A stretch of 34,794 nt of DNA, from positions 1 to 34,794 of the IMG/VR virus record IMGVR_UViG_3300042339_000674; one strand, given 5' to 3'. The position numbers were made by a program, and so were the translations under genes. The notes under the pieces were generated by a model that was not told the origin of the DNA, did no database searches, and saw nothing but the letters and a program-made list of their open reading frames with translations. Origin of the DNA: a virus. Shown here one piece after another: positions 7,860-15,429 of the stretch. Each line of letters opens with the position of its first letter. The first letter of the stretch is position 1.

Positions 7860-8614
7860 TGCAAAGAAGTATTACGGCAGGAGATTTAGGTTTATTTGCT
7901 GAGTTGAATATTGTATATAATCAAGCTCGGGTAATTGAGGCGAATCAGAATAAGACTAAGTATAAGTGTTTGGGCTCGGGTCATTGTTGCACTATTGGAT
8001 TAACAATTCCAATGGCAGAATGTGCGAACATTGCTTTCAATTTAACTCAACAATTTTATTTGTACTTAGAAGATAAAGGTCAGGAGCATGCGGATGAATG
8101 GCTTAAGTCTGTTATTGATTCCTTAAAAGATGCAATGCATGATAAAGATCTTAAATTCGGGGGTGAAACAACTCGTAAGTGTGCTTTCTATAAAGGCGGT
8201 TGTACTATTTATGGCTTTAGACCGCTAGTTTGCAGAAGCTACGGAGCATTCGTTGGAGTTGATGATGTATGCCCTCGGGAGAGAAATATTTACGGTAATG
8301 TTGATTTCTTTACTGGTACGCCAGTTGAAGGAATGGTTCGGCACTATCAGGAGATATTGGAAAAGTATTCAAAAGATAAAGGCGAGAATTATGATGTTGT
8401 TGTGTATATGCCTTTGGGTGTTCTCAGCTTCCTTCTGACAACAGAGGATCTTCAGGAGTTAGCAGATACTACCGATGCAAGCATTTGGCGAGCAGTTGAA
8501 GGTTGGTATAATTACAGAGTTGAGTATACAAAAGTTCACGGACTACCATTGCCTAAATTAAGATCAGCTGCTGAAAGTGCAGGAAAGAAAATTGCTTTTT
8601 CTGTAGATGAGTAA
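7859..8614 (+). CDS. YkgJ-type cysteine-cluster protein (zinc or iron chelating)
   Basis: A 251-residue protein with the CxxCxxCC-type signature: CLGSGHCC (C37, C43, C44), then CAFYKGGCTIYGFRPLVCRS (C108, C115, C125) and C138. The pattern C...C.IY..RP..CR is diagnostic of the YkgJ family, which binds a metal cluster and whose reaction is mostly unknown. Some members sit near glycan or methylation genes. Here it lies directly before a glycosyltransferase gene (8-base overlap), so a link to the sugar-transfer system is possible. About 110 residues after the cluster have no motif I know. Confidence 0.75.
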   Translation: MQRSITAGDLGLFAELNIVYNQARVIEANQNKTKYKCLGSGHCCTIGLTIPMAECANIAFNLTQQFYLYLEDKGQEHADEWLKSVIDSLKDAMHDKDLKFGGETTRKCAFYKGGCTIYGFRPLVCRSYGAFVGVDDVCPRERNIYGNVDFFTGTPVEGMVRHYQEILEKYSKDKGENYDVVVYMPLGVLSFLLTTEDLQELADTTDASIWRAVEGWYNYRVEYTKVHGLPLPKLRSAAESAGKKIAFSVDE

Positions 8615-9665
8615 AGTAGAGTGGAATGATGCAGGCTCCCATGTGGCGGGCACTGGGTATGCTGATGCTGCCTATCCTATATATGAAGCGTTATTCAAAA
8701 ATGGATTGGTTTCCAAGACATATGTTGAGCATCTTGCTCCAGAGATTCCTGGCGTTGGGTATTCATTAAGGAATACTAAATTTACTAATCCCGTTGTGAT
8801 TAACAATACACTCCCTGAATATTATGTTATTGGTTCTGAGTATTCAATTGGCTTTACATATTGGGAAACCAATCGTATAAGCGATGACAGCGTTGATGGA
8901 ATGAACAAGATGGATGAGATTTGGACTACATCTGAATTTATGAAAAATGTATTTATAAACTCTGGTGTGACCAAGCCAGTGTATGCCTTTAATTTGGGTG
9001 TTAATCCAGATCTTTACTACCCTCATAAAAGGAAGCCTCATAAGCCGTTTACATTCTTAAGCATGGGGTCTCCTTCAACGAGGAAGAATTCTCAAATGTC
9101 TGTTGATGCGTTCATGCATCTTTTTGGTCGTGATGAAAATTATAAACTAATTTACAAATCTAACGGGGCTCCAGACGCTCGCTTTCATAAAGGTACGAGC
9201 AATCAGTCATCTATTCACGGGCATCCTCGTATTGAAGTTATAGATTGGAAATTAAGTGAAAGCCTTCTTTCTGCGCTATACGATGAATCAGACTGCTTAC
9301 TATACCCAACAAGTGGCGAAGGATGGGGGCTGATACCATTTCAGGCAATAGCAAAAGGTATTCCAACGATCTGCACTAACGCTACTGCCTGCGAGGAGTA
9401 TGCAGAAATGTCTGTACCTTTAGATTACAAATGGTCTAGCAAGAACATGGATGGTGTATATAAAGATACTGGGGAGTGGGCAGAGCCAAGTTTTGATGAT
9501 TTGTGTGATAAAATGTTATATGTAGTTAAAAACTATGATGCTGTCTCAAATAAGACATTAGAAGGTGCTAAGTACATAAATGAGAATATGACTTGGGACA
9601 AAGTAACAAAGGACTATGTAGATAGATTATGTCAAATATTGAACATGTTAAACAAAAAAGTTTAG
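8607..9665 (+). CDS. GT4-like glycosyltransferase (GT-B fold)
   Basis: A 352-residue protein related to the one at 3228. Shared points are DEIWTTSEFMKNVFINSGV (an acceptor-domain helix), FTFLSMGSPSTRKNSQM at the start of the donor domain, and PTSGEGWGLIPFQAIAKGIP at residues 234-253. As in the other, EX7E is EX7Q (E238, Q246). It ends just after the enzyme fold and lacks the C-terminal tail. No good ribosome binding site precedes ATG 8607, which overlaps the previous stop by 8 bases, so translation may depend on coupling. Confidence 0.82.
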   Translation: MSKVEWNDAGSHVAGTGYADAAYPIYEALFKNGLVSKTYVEHLAPEIPGVGYSLRNTKFTNPVVINNTLPEYYVIGSEYSIGFTYWETNRISDDSVDGMNKMDEIWTTSEFMKNVFINSGVTKPVYAFNLGVNPDLYYPHKRKPHKPFTFLSMGSPSTRKNSQMSVDAFMHLFGRDENYKLIYKSNGAPDARFHKGTSNQSSIHGHPRIEVIDWKLSESLLSALYDESDCLLYPTSGEGWGLIPFQAIAKGIPTICTNATACEEYAEMSVPLDYKWSSKNMDGVYKDTGEWAEPSFDDLCDKMLYVVKNYDAVSNKTLEGAKYINENMTWDKVTKDYVDRLCQILNMLNKKV

Positions 9666-10234
9666 TAGAGAAAATTAGAGATGTTGAACAAGTTGGTCTT
9701 TTGCATGTAAAAGGTTATTCAATGAGGGAAATATCTTCACTCATGACATTGCCGATTAATGATGTTAAAGAGTACATTGATGAATATAAGTTAATATTAA
9801 ATCAAACTATTGAGGAAGACCCGTTTTTTCTTGAAAAAGTACAATTTAATACAATTAAAGCTCTTACTGAATTTGATGAATTAAGTAAGGAAGCTTGGGA
9901 AACAATTAATATAGCAACAGATAACGGCATGGTTGCTGCCAGAATTCAGGCAATCAAGCTGGCTGGGGATCTTGCTACTAAGAAAGCTCAACTCCATAAG
10001 CTTATGGGTGGGAATCAAACAGATGGTGAATATATTGCCAGAATGCAGAAGGCTGAGAATGTTAATCAAATTTTATCAAAAATATTAAGAGATGTTATCT
10101 CAAAGCATCCATCTATTGCCGAGGAAGTTCGCAAGGAGCTTGAAATTGCTTTTGAGATTATGACAGGAAAACACACTGACATTGTAACCAACACTGCATT
10201 CACGGTAGAAGAAGATGAAGAACAGGGCTCATAA
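9629..10234 (+). CDS. Probable terminase small subunit (HTH protein upstream of terL)
   Basis: A 201-residue protein. An HTH-like segment lies near the N-terminus (LLHVKGYSMREISSLMTLPI then NDVKEYIDEYK), followed by long helices and an acidic tail. Size, N-terminal DNA-binding segment and position directly before terL fit a small terminase, which recognises packaging DNA and loads the large subunit; I found no family signature that proves it. ATG 9629 overlaps the glycosyltransferase by 37 bases and has no clear ribosome binding site. The last codons and the stop lie inside the first of three 36-bp repeats that could be its binding site. Confidence 0.6.
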   Translation: MSNIEHVKQKSLVEKIRDVEQVGLLHVKGYSMREISSLMTLPINDVKEYIDEYKLILNQTIEEDPFFLEKVQFNTIKALTEFDELSKEAWETINIATDNGMVAARIQAIKLAGDLATKKAQLHKLMGGNQTDGEYIARMQKAENVNQILSKILRDVISKHPSIAEEVRKELEIAFEIMTGKHTDIVTNTAFTVEEDEEQGS

Positions 10235-10332
10235 TTTGAGATCTTTTGAAAACGCCTATAGAGATCATAATTTGAGATCTTTTAAAAAAGCCTATAGGGC
10301 TCATAATTTGAGATCTTTTCAAAACGCCTATA
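10225..10332 (+). repeat. Three 36-bp tandem repeats between terS and terL
   Basis: Three head-to-tail units at 10225-10260, 10261-10296 and 10297-10332 with exact 36-base period and few differences. Each contains AATTTGAGATCT (with the palindrome AGATCT), then TTTTNAAAA whose centre base differs in every unit (G 10248, A 10284, C 10320), then GCCTATA. The variable base falls exactly at the centre of a dyad, so the symmetric arms are kept. The first unit contains the stop of the upstream gene and the third lies just before the terL promoter. Likely roles are a terminase-binding (pac/cos-like) site or operators for terL. Confidence 0.9.
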
Positions 10333-10335
10333 GGG

Positions 10336-10347
10336 TAGTATAGAAAC
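10336..10347 (+). promoter_or_regulatory. Putative leaderless promoter of terL
   Basis: TAGTAT at 10336-10341 fits the actinobacterial -10 pattern TANNNT and stands 6 bases before the ATG of terL. There is no ribosome binding site before that ATG. Transcription starting about 7 bases after the -10 would begin at the A of the start codon and give a leaderless mRNA, which is common in Actinobacteria. No good -35 box is seen; the third tandem repeat occupies that place. Confidence 0.55.
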
Positions 10348-12081
10348 ATGTCTGATTTCTTAGGTATCAATCTTGAATTTAATGATTTTGATAGATTATT
10401 GCGCCAAGATGAATTTATGGAAGAACCTGTTTCTATTGAAACTTTTGTTCAAGATAAACACTATCTCGGTCTCCCCCCTCTATCTGAGATTCAGTTGGAG
10501 ATTGTAAAGCATAGCACACAGATATTCAAAGAACACACTTTAATAAAATTATATGGCGAAGAAAAGGGAAAAGAGATTTACAAGAAATACACAGACAATG
10601 AAGTGATTTGTATGCTCGGCAAAGGATCTGGAAAAGACCATTGTGCCAGAATATCTATGGCGTATACCGTATATCTATTACATTGCTTAAGAGATCCTCT
10701 TGGCTATTATGGTAAAGCTCACGGTGTTTATATTGACCTTCTAAACCTTGCTGTAAACGCTCAGCAAGCTCAGAGAGTGTTCTTTGAACCATTAAAGAAC
10801 TTATTGCTATCATCTCCTTATTTTAATAATGTGGGGTTTGAACCTAGAGTATCAGAAATATTTTTCTTTTCCAGACCTGTAAGATTATTCTCTGGTCACT
10901 CTGAATCTGAAGGTTGGGAAGGTTATGAAGTAATGACAGTTATTCTTGATGAGATATCTGCATTTAAAACAGATAGCGAATTGAAAGGTGAAGTGAGATC
11001 AAAGGGATCAGCATCTGCAATTTATAACATGAGTAAGCTATCCGTAATGTCACGGTTTCCAGAAATTGGTAAGGTTATTCTATTGTCATTCCCACGCTAT
11101 AAAGGTGACTTTATTCAGCAGAGATATTTCAGCTCTAGAGAAAAGAATGAACCTAAAACTTGGTCAATTAAAGCAGCAACATGGGAAGTTAATCCAACAA
11201 TTAAAAGAGAGCAATTAGAATCTGAGTATATTAGAAATCCAATTGAAGCAGCATCTCGTTTTGAATGTGAACCTCCAACAATGGAAGATGCTTACTTTAG
11301 AGATGAAGAATTAGTAAGAAAAGCTTTTATATATTCAGATGACCCTATGGATGAAGAAGGTAGATATAAGCCGTGGTTTAATAATACTGATGGTCATCAA
11401 AGATTTATTCATATAGACTTAGGTTTTAAAAGAGATAGAACAGCATTATGTATGACGCATTGTTCTGGATTTAAAGAAATAGTTACATCAATGGGTGTTG
11501 AAAGGCTGCCAGTTATTAATGTTGATTTAATACATTCCTGGAAGGCTGAACCTGGTAAAGAAATTAACTTTGCTTCTGTGAGACAGCTTATTGTTGATCT
11601 CTGTAGAAGGTTTGATGTTGCTAAAGTTACTTTTGATAGATGGCAATCTATTGAAATGATTCAAAGCTTGAAAGCTCAAGGTATTAATGCAGACTTTCAC
11701 AGCGTTAAGAAAACTGATTATGATACATTGATGACATCTATTTATGACACAAGGCTTCGTGGGTATTGGAATCATGTTCTTGTTGAAGAAGAATTGTTGA
11801 AGTTAAGATTATTTAGTAACAATAAAATAGATCACCCTAATTCTGGATCTAAAGACTTAGCTGATGCTCTTGCTGGGTCGGTATTTAATTCTGTGCAAAA
11901 TATGGGTGTTGAACAAGAAGTTGAAATAGAAATACTAGGTATTGATGCCCCAGATGGTGAAGATTTTGAGGATTATGGTACAGTGACAGTATATAATCGT
12001 GATATGAATGCATATGTGCCAGGTTTTAATAAAACACAAATTCCAGTAGAGGAGGTGGGTGTATGGATGGAGAACATTTAA
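10348..12081 (+). CDS. terL: Terminase large subunit
   Basis: A 577-residue packaging motor with both domains. In the ATPase part, Walker A is GKGSGKD at residues 91-97 and Walker B is MTVILDE with D201-E202. In the RNase H-fold nuclease part, the acidic residues are D357 (HIDLGFKRDRTAL), D430 (KVTFDRWQS) and D503/D506 (SKDLADALAG). It would pump DNA into proheads and cut the concatemer. The gene has its own apparent leaderless promoter and is separated from the putative small subunit by the tandem repeats. Length is usual for phage terminases. Confidence 0.92.
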   Translation: MSDFLGINLEFNDFDRLLRQDEFMEEPVSIETFVQDKHYLGLPPLSEIQLEIVKHSTQIFKEHTLIKLYGEEKGKEIYKKYTDNEVICMLGKGSGKDHCARISMAYTVYLLHCLRDPLGYYGKAHGVYIDLLNLAVNAQQAQRVFFEPLKNLLLSSPYFNNVGFEPRVSEIFFFSRPVRLFSGHSESEGWEGYEVMTVILDEISAFKTDSELKGEVRSKGSASAIYNMSKLSVMSRFPEIGKVILLSFPRYKGDFIQQRYFSSREKNEPKTWSIKAATWEVNPTIKREQLESEYIRNPIEAASRFECEPPTMEDAYFRDEELVRKAFIYSDDPMDEEGRYKPWFNNTDGHQRFIHIDLGFKRDRTALCMTHCSGFKEIVTSMGVERLPVINVDLIHSWKAEPGKEINFASVRQLIVDLCRRFDVAKVTFDRWQSIEMIQSLKAQGINADFHSVKKTDYDTLMTSIYDTRLRGYWNHVLVEEELLKLRLFSNNKIDHPNSGSKDLADALAGSVFNSVQNMGVEQEVEIEILGIDAPDGEDFEDYGTVTVYNRDMNAYVPGFNKTQIPVEEVGVWMENI

Positions 12082-12215
12082 TGGATAAGGATACGGTAGA
12101 TATACAGTTAGTTCTTAAAATTATGAGTGATAAAGTGTCTGAATTGACATTGCAAAATGCTGTTTTAATTGCGCAATTAGATTCAATCAGAAGATCCTCT
12201 CTGAAAAATATTTAA
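12063..12215 (+). CDS. Small hypothetical protein, 50 residues
   Basis: A 50-codon frame (MDGEHLMDKDTVDIQLVLKI...) that starts inside the end of terL. GAGGAGGT, one of the best ribosome binding sites in the window, lies 7 bases before its ATG and inside the terL coding sequence, which is strong evidence that it is translated. The middle (VLKIMSDKVSELTLQNAVLI) has a heptad-like pattern and could form a coiled coil. I know no family. Confidence 0.7.
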   Translation: MDGEHLMDKDTVDIQLVLKIMSDKVSELTLQNAVLIAQLDSIRRSSLKNI

Positions 12216-12276
12216 TAAAATATTTATAGACGAAGGTTGTTTCTAGTAAAGTTACTGATAAGTTGTATGTCAAGCC

Positions 12277-12307
12277 GATAGGCGTTATTCAAAACCAATA
12301 TAGAAAC
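12277..12307 (+). promoter_or_regulatory. Putative control site upstream of gene 12316
   Basis: ATAGGCGTTATTCAAAAC at 12278-12295 is nearly the reverse complement of the 3' half of the terL-side tandem repeat (ATAGGCGTTTTCAAAA), with one added base. It is followed by TATAGAAAC at 12299-12307, identical to the nine bases before the terL start codon. The copied motif plus promoter-like bases suggest shared control of terL and of this gene. Confidence 0.4.
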
Positions 12308-12315
12308 GAGAGAAA

Positions 12316-12660
12316 ATGCAAATTAAAGAAGCAAGTTCATTCCCAGTAATCTCAAGAAGTGGTCGTACATCTGCTGAATTGCAAATGATTATTGATACCT
12401 TGAACCTATCTAGTCAAAGTGGAAAGCCTTATTCAATTGAGGGAGTTCAAGCTGGTAAGAAATACAATTCAATGCAACAGAGAATTCGTGCCCAAGCTCG
12501 TAAGATTAATGTAAGCGTTGAGATTCATTACAATAAAGAAACTGAAACTCTCTATTTTAGAGTGCCAGTATCGTCAGGAATAGAGACCTCTTTGGTCCCC
12601 GATAAGGTTGTAAAATCAAAAGATATTAAGAGTGTCAAGACTTTTGTAAAAAATAAGTAA
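12316..12660 (+). CDS. Hypothetical protein, 114 residues, basic
   Basis: A 114-residue basic protein with no family that I can name. The centre (SIEGVQAGKKYNSMQQRIRA then QARKINVSVEIHYN) is rich in Arg, Lys and Gln and may bind nucleic acid; the tail is Lys-rich. A weak GAGAGAA site precedes ATG 12316. The transcript ends at a strong terminator 10 bases after the stop, so this gene closes the terL unit. Confidence 0.75.
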   Translation: MQIKEASSFPVISRSGRTSAELQMIIDTLNLSSQSGKPYSIEGVQAGKKYNSMQQRIRAQARKINVSVEIHYNKETETLYFRVPVSSGIETSLVPDKVVKSKDIKSVKTFVKNK

Positions 12661-12669
12661 TATTAAAAT

Positions 12670-12706
12670 AAAAAAAGGGCTGGGAGCGATCTCAGCCCTT
12701 TTTTTT
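12670..12706 (+). terminator. Rho-independent terminator after gene 12316
   Basis: A stem with GGGCT (12677-12681) pairing with AGCCC (12694-12698), extended inward by GAG/CTC around a CGAT loop and outward by an A run (12671-12676) against a run of eight T (12699-12706). The A and T runs on both sides could let it work in either direction. It closes the terL unit just before the next promoter. Confidence 0.85.
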
Positions 12707-12709
12707 ATG

Positions 12710-12721
12710 TATACTATAGGC
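12710..12721 (+). promoter_or_regulatory. Putative leaderless promoter of the glycosyltransferase at 12722
   Basis: TATACT at 12710-12715 is followed by six bases and then ATG 12722, the same spacing as before terL. It lies directly after a terminator, where a new transcript must begin, and there is no ribosome binding site. The in-frame ATG at 12707 overlaps the -10 box and cannot be in such an mRNA. Confidence 0.6.
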
Positions 12722-13540
12722 ATGGGACTTTTTGAAACACAATCAATAGAAATTAATCAAGATCAATTGGCAAAATGGAATGTTCTTTTTGCTATTCCTT
12801 GCTACGATCAGCAAATATCAGAACCAACAATGATGAGTCTAATTAAGACTCTAATGTATTTTAGAGATCATAGCATGAAGTTTGCAGTAGCAACTATCAC
12901 TGATTCATTGATCAATCGTGCTAGGAACAATATGTCGGCTAAATTTATGGGTAATGAACAATTTACTCACATGATGTTTATTGATGCTGATATCTCCTGG
13001 GAACCTGAAGACATTATAAAATTGCTATGGCATGATAAAGAAGTAATGACTGCTGCTTATCCTATTAAATCAATTGATTGGGAAAAAGTTGCTAAGAATG
13101 TAAAAGACGGAGTTGCTGTTGAAGAACTTGCGGCTAAGAGTGTTAGATTTGTTGTTAACCCAGTTAAGGATCAAACTACTTTAAATGTTGAAAACGGGGC
13201 AATTGAAATATTTGATGCTGGCACTGGTTTTATGCTTATAAAAAGAGAAACATTTTTAAAGCTTATAGAAGCCCACCCTGAATTAAAGTATGATGATGAT
13301 ACTGGCTCTCTTGCTAAAAATGAAAAACCGTGGACATACGCATTTTTTAATTCTTATATTGATGCCCATAAAAATAGATTCTTATCTGAAGACTATGGCT
13401 TTTGTAGATATTGGCAGAATATTGGTGGAAAAGTTTGGGTAGATCCTGCTATTACTTTAGGTCATCTTGGTCGTATGAAATATACTGGAACAATGATGTC
13501 CTTTATTGAAGAGAATGCCAAGATCGTTGATAAATCGTAA
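12722..13540 (+). CDS. Glycosyltransferase-like protein (GT-A fold, DxD)
   Basis: A 272-residue protein. It opens the fold with NVLFAIPCYDQQISEPTMMS, then has SLINRARN, the metal-binding DAD motif in MMFIDADISW (D88, D90), and TAAYPIKSIDW after it. Near the end come FLSEDYGFCRYWQNIGGKVW and LGHLGRMKYTG. This layout matches a family of phage glycosyltransferases. It stands apart from the transferases in the first 9.7 kb and has its own transcript, so its acceptor may differ. The start is ATG 12722; the in-frame ATG 12707 lies inside the promoter. Confidence 0.78.
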   Translation: MGLFETQSIEINQDQLAKWNVLFAIPCYDQQISEPTMMSLIKTLMYFRDHSMKFAVATITDSLINRARNNMSAKFMGNEQFTHMMFIDADISWEPEDIIKLLWHDKEVMTAAYPIKSIDWEKVAKNVKDGVAVEELAAKSVRFVVNPVKDQTTLNVENGAIEIFDAGTGFMLIKRETFLKLIEAHPELKYDDDTGSLAKNEKPWTYAFFNSYIDAHKNRFLSEDYGFCRYWQNIGGKVWVDPAITLGHLGRMKYTGTMMSFIEENAKIVDKS

Positions 13541-13918
13541 ATCGGTTGGAAATTTGGAATTATACTCTACCTTGTGTATTGAGAAAAAATATATACTAAA
13601 TTTCGTAGAATAATAGTAAAAAAAGCGTGGAGTTCATAAACATTTTAATAATGTTTAGCCTTTGTTGAATCATTTGACGATCTATGAACTCACTAATTAC
13701 GCACATAGATCTCCTTTTTTTTTAACGGATAGATCTCAAATTTAATACGATCTCGCTTATGATCTTATTTAACAGTTTTCTGCGACCTTAATATCAGTTT
13801 AATGAATTTTCAAATAACTTTCAATTATCTATTTCCCCCCTGATAAACTGATCTCGTCGGATAATTCTATGACGAAATAAGTAATTATTTAATTAATTAA
13901 TTAACAAAGGAGATAGCA
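13541..13918 (+). other. 378-bp non-coding control region before the small-gene island
   Basis: No convincing frame exists here. It holds two TATACT boxes (13561-13566, 13592-13597), a nested stem-loop (13625-13702), a run of nine T (13715-13723), and GATCTC four times (13708, 13732, 13749, 13850). AGATCTCAAATT at 13731-13742 is the exact reverse complement of the core of the terL-side repeats. The right end is a run of TTAA repeats and then AAAGGAG before gene 13919. It probably starts transcription of the island and may bind the same regulator as the repeats. Confidence 0.6.
13625..13723 (+). ncRNA. Candidate structured RNA with downstream T run
   Basis: GAGTTCATA (13630-13638) pairs with TATGAACTC (13683-13691). 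Inside, AAACATT (13638-13644) pairs with AATGTTT (13650-13656) around a TTAAT loop, and GCGT (13625-13628) can pair with ACGC (13699-13702) across a bulge. A TATACT box ends 27 bases upstream and nine T follow at 13715. This could be a small RNA or a leader with attenuation; the 12 bases between stem and T run make a simple terminator less likely. Confidence 0.35.
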
Positions 13919-14275
13919 ATGAGTAATTTTAATGTTGATAATAATGTTGATAATAATGATGACGCTATTCGTGCTAAATTGTTGGGCTTAGAAATAGAAA
14001 ATGGTTCAATTAATTATGGGACAGTAAGTAATTTTAAGTATGAGTTTACTGGTTACGAAACTATAATGATTGCTTTGACTGATAAGGGTAATGAAATTGA
14101 TTGTCATCAGTTATTGCGATTTATGTATTTGATTGATATGAAAAATAATGGTAAACAAATAGTTTATCCAGATGGCACAGATTATTCAAATCGTGTATTT
14201 GGTCCTCAACGAAAACGAAATGCCAAAGTGTTGAATAATTCAAGTTATATTAGCCCACATAATCTTATTTCATAG
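13919..14275 (+). CDS. Hypothetical protein, 118 residues; first gene of the island
   Basis: A 118-residue protein with an Asn/Asp-rich N-terminus (MSNFNVDNNVDNNDDAIRAK), where the DNA has a short coding repeat of AATGTTGATAAT. The rest (TGYETIMIALTDKGNEIDCH then QLLRFMYLIDMKNNGKQI) has no family I recognise. AAAGGAG lies 8 bases before the ATG. It is the first gene after the large non-coding region and so probably the most highly expressed of the series. Confidence 0.75.
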   Translation: MSNFNVDNNVDNNDDAIRAKLLGLEIENGSINYGTVSNFKYEFTGYETIMIALTDKGNEIDCHQLLRFMYLIDMKNNGKQIVYPDGTDYSNRVFGPQRKRNAKVLNNSSYISPHNLIS

Positions 14276-14288
14276 AAAGGTGATAACA

Positions 14289-14798
14289 ATGACAAATACA
14301 GCATTATTTACAAAAGTTAATCTTAATGACATTACTAATATTGATTACAGTGTCAATAACCATATTCCTCAACCAAAAGTTGAAAGAAGTGGTTTTGTTA
14401 AAGTAAATCTTAGTGATGTTAAAAATCTATCAAGAAGAAAATCTCAAGAAGTAATTAAATTGTCATTTGATACTATTTGTACAAATTATGATACTAATGA
14501 AGAATTAGAATTGATCACTTCTTTAGTTAAGATTACTGCTATTAGAAAGAATTCCCAAGGTATTGACTATGATCTTTCTCAGGATAGAAGGTTTATCCGA
14601 ATGAATAAGATTCATCAAATTAAAGTTGTAATATCTATATTAGATATGGGTATTGATGTATTAGTTGATGGTTGTAAAGAAGTAGCAACTATTGATAACA
14701 TCAATAGTTTAAATAAAGTACTTGTTAAGTTGGAATTGAATAAGTTGGAAAAAGATAAAGTAGTGCGATCAAATATGGAAATATTCACTAGAAGATAA
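14289..14798 (+). CDS. Hypothetical protein, 169 residues, with a short internal repeat
   Basis: A 169-residue protein. The segment FTKVNLNDITNI near residue 7 recurs as FVKVNLSDVKNL near residue 35, a small internal duplication. The remainder is rich in Lys, Ile and Asn with no known motif. I choose ATG 14289 with AAAGGTGA upstream over the in-frame GTG at 14280, which lies within that ribosome binding site. Confidence 0.75.
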   Translation: MTNTALFTKVNLNDITNIDYSVNNHIPQPKVERSGFVKVNLSDVKNLSRRKSQEVIKLSFDTICTNYDTNEELELITSLVKITAIRKNSQGIDYDLSQDRRFIRMNKIHQIKVVISILDMGIDVLVDGCKEVATIDNINSLNKVLVKLELNKLEKDKVVRSNMEIFTRR

Positions 14799-14810
14799 TG
14801 AAAGGGACAA

Positions 14811-15224
14811 ATGAAAACTCATTCTGAAATTACAAAAGTTGACTTTAATCGTTATGTTACCCCAGTTTCTAATTTAGAAGTTGGTGATATCATTAACTGG
14901 ATCGGTATTTATGATGCTGGTAAAGAAGTCTATTTTGATACAATTACTTTATTAAAGTATGATCGTCCTATTGCTTTTAAGATTGTTGATATTGATTACA
15001 ATCCAAATAAGCCAGACGATATCATATTTGAATTTGATAAAGTATTAGTTCCAACTAATTCAAAAGTTATTACAATAAATAAAGATAGGTTCGCTGGAAC
15101 TAATATTAAAAACACAAAATCAAATGGCAAGTCATTGTTTGATATTGAGCAAGAAATGTACCGTATTCAGTGGTTAATGAATGCTGAAAAATTTGATCTA
15201 CAAGAAAACAACGAAGGAGAATAA
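14811..15224 (+). CDS. Hypothetical protein, 137 residues
   Basis: A 137-residue protein with GAAAGGGA 6 bases before its ATG. The first half looks beta-rich (NLEVGDIINWIGIYDAGKEV, then PIAFKIVDIDYNP), the end helical and acidic (FDIEQEMYRIQWLMNAEK). Its N-terminal ITKVDFNRYVTPVSNLEVGD echoes the VNL/VDF segments in the protein before it, so the two could be distant relatives. No function can be assigned. Confidence 0.72.
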   Translation: MKTHSEITKVDFNRYVTPVSNLEVGDIINWIGIYDAGKEVYFDTITLLKYDRPIAFKIVDIDYNPNKPDDIIFEFDKVLVPTNSKVITINKDRFAGTNIKNTKSNGKSLFDIEQEMYRIQWLMNAEKFDLQENNEGE

Positions 15225-15225
15225 A

Positions 15226-15429
15226 ATGAAAATTGAATCTGGAGCGGTAATTGATACAAAAGAACACGGCTGTATTCCTATGAATAAGATTAGTCTACTG
15301 GAATTGGCAATTGAAATGAATCACAGAACAAATAGCATTATGGATGTTCTTGAGTTTAATCAAACAATGATCGTTAAAATGCAATCTAAAATTATTGAAT
15401 TAGAAACAGCATTACTGGAGTTTTTATAA
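15226..15429 (+). CDS. Small hypothetical protein, 67 residues, possible coiled coil
   Basis: A 67-residue protein. From about residue 20 (ISLLELAIEMNHRTNSIMDV, then MIVKMQSKIIELETALLEFL) it forms one long amphipathic helix likely to make a coiled coil. GAAGGAGA lies 6 bases before ATG 15226; an in-frame ATG at 15181 lies inside the previous gene and lacks such a site. The stop shares a base with the next start. Confidence 0.72.
   Translation: MKIESGAVIDTKEHGCIPMNKISLLELAIEMNHRTNSIMDVLEFNQTMIVKMQSKIIELETALLEFL

Noticed and set aside
10225-10332. CRISPR-like array because units are 36 bp
   Set aside because: The units follow each other directly with no spacers between them, and there are no cas genes apart from a stand-alone Cas4-like nuclease.
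12707-13540. Start of the glycosyltransferase at ATG 12707
   Set aside because: This ATG touches the T run of a terminator and overlaps the TATACT box; the promoter spacing fits ATG 12722.
13931-13962. AATGTTGATAAT direct repeat as a regulatory iteron
   Set aside because: It lies inside a coding sequence and simply encodes the NVDNN repeat; two copies only.
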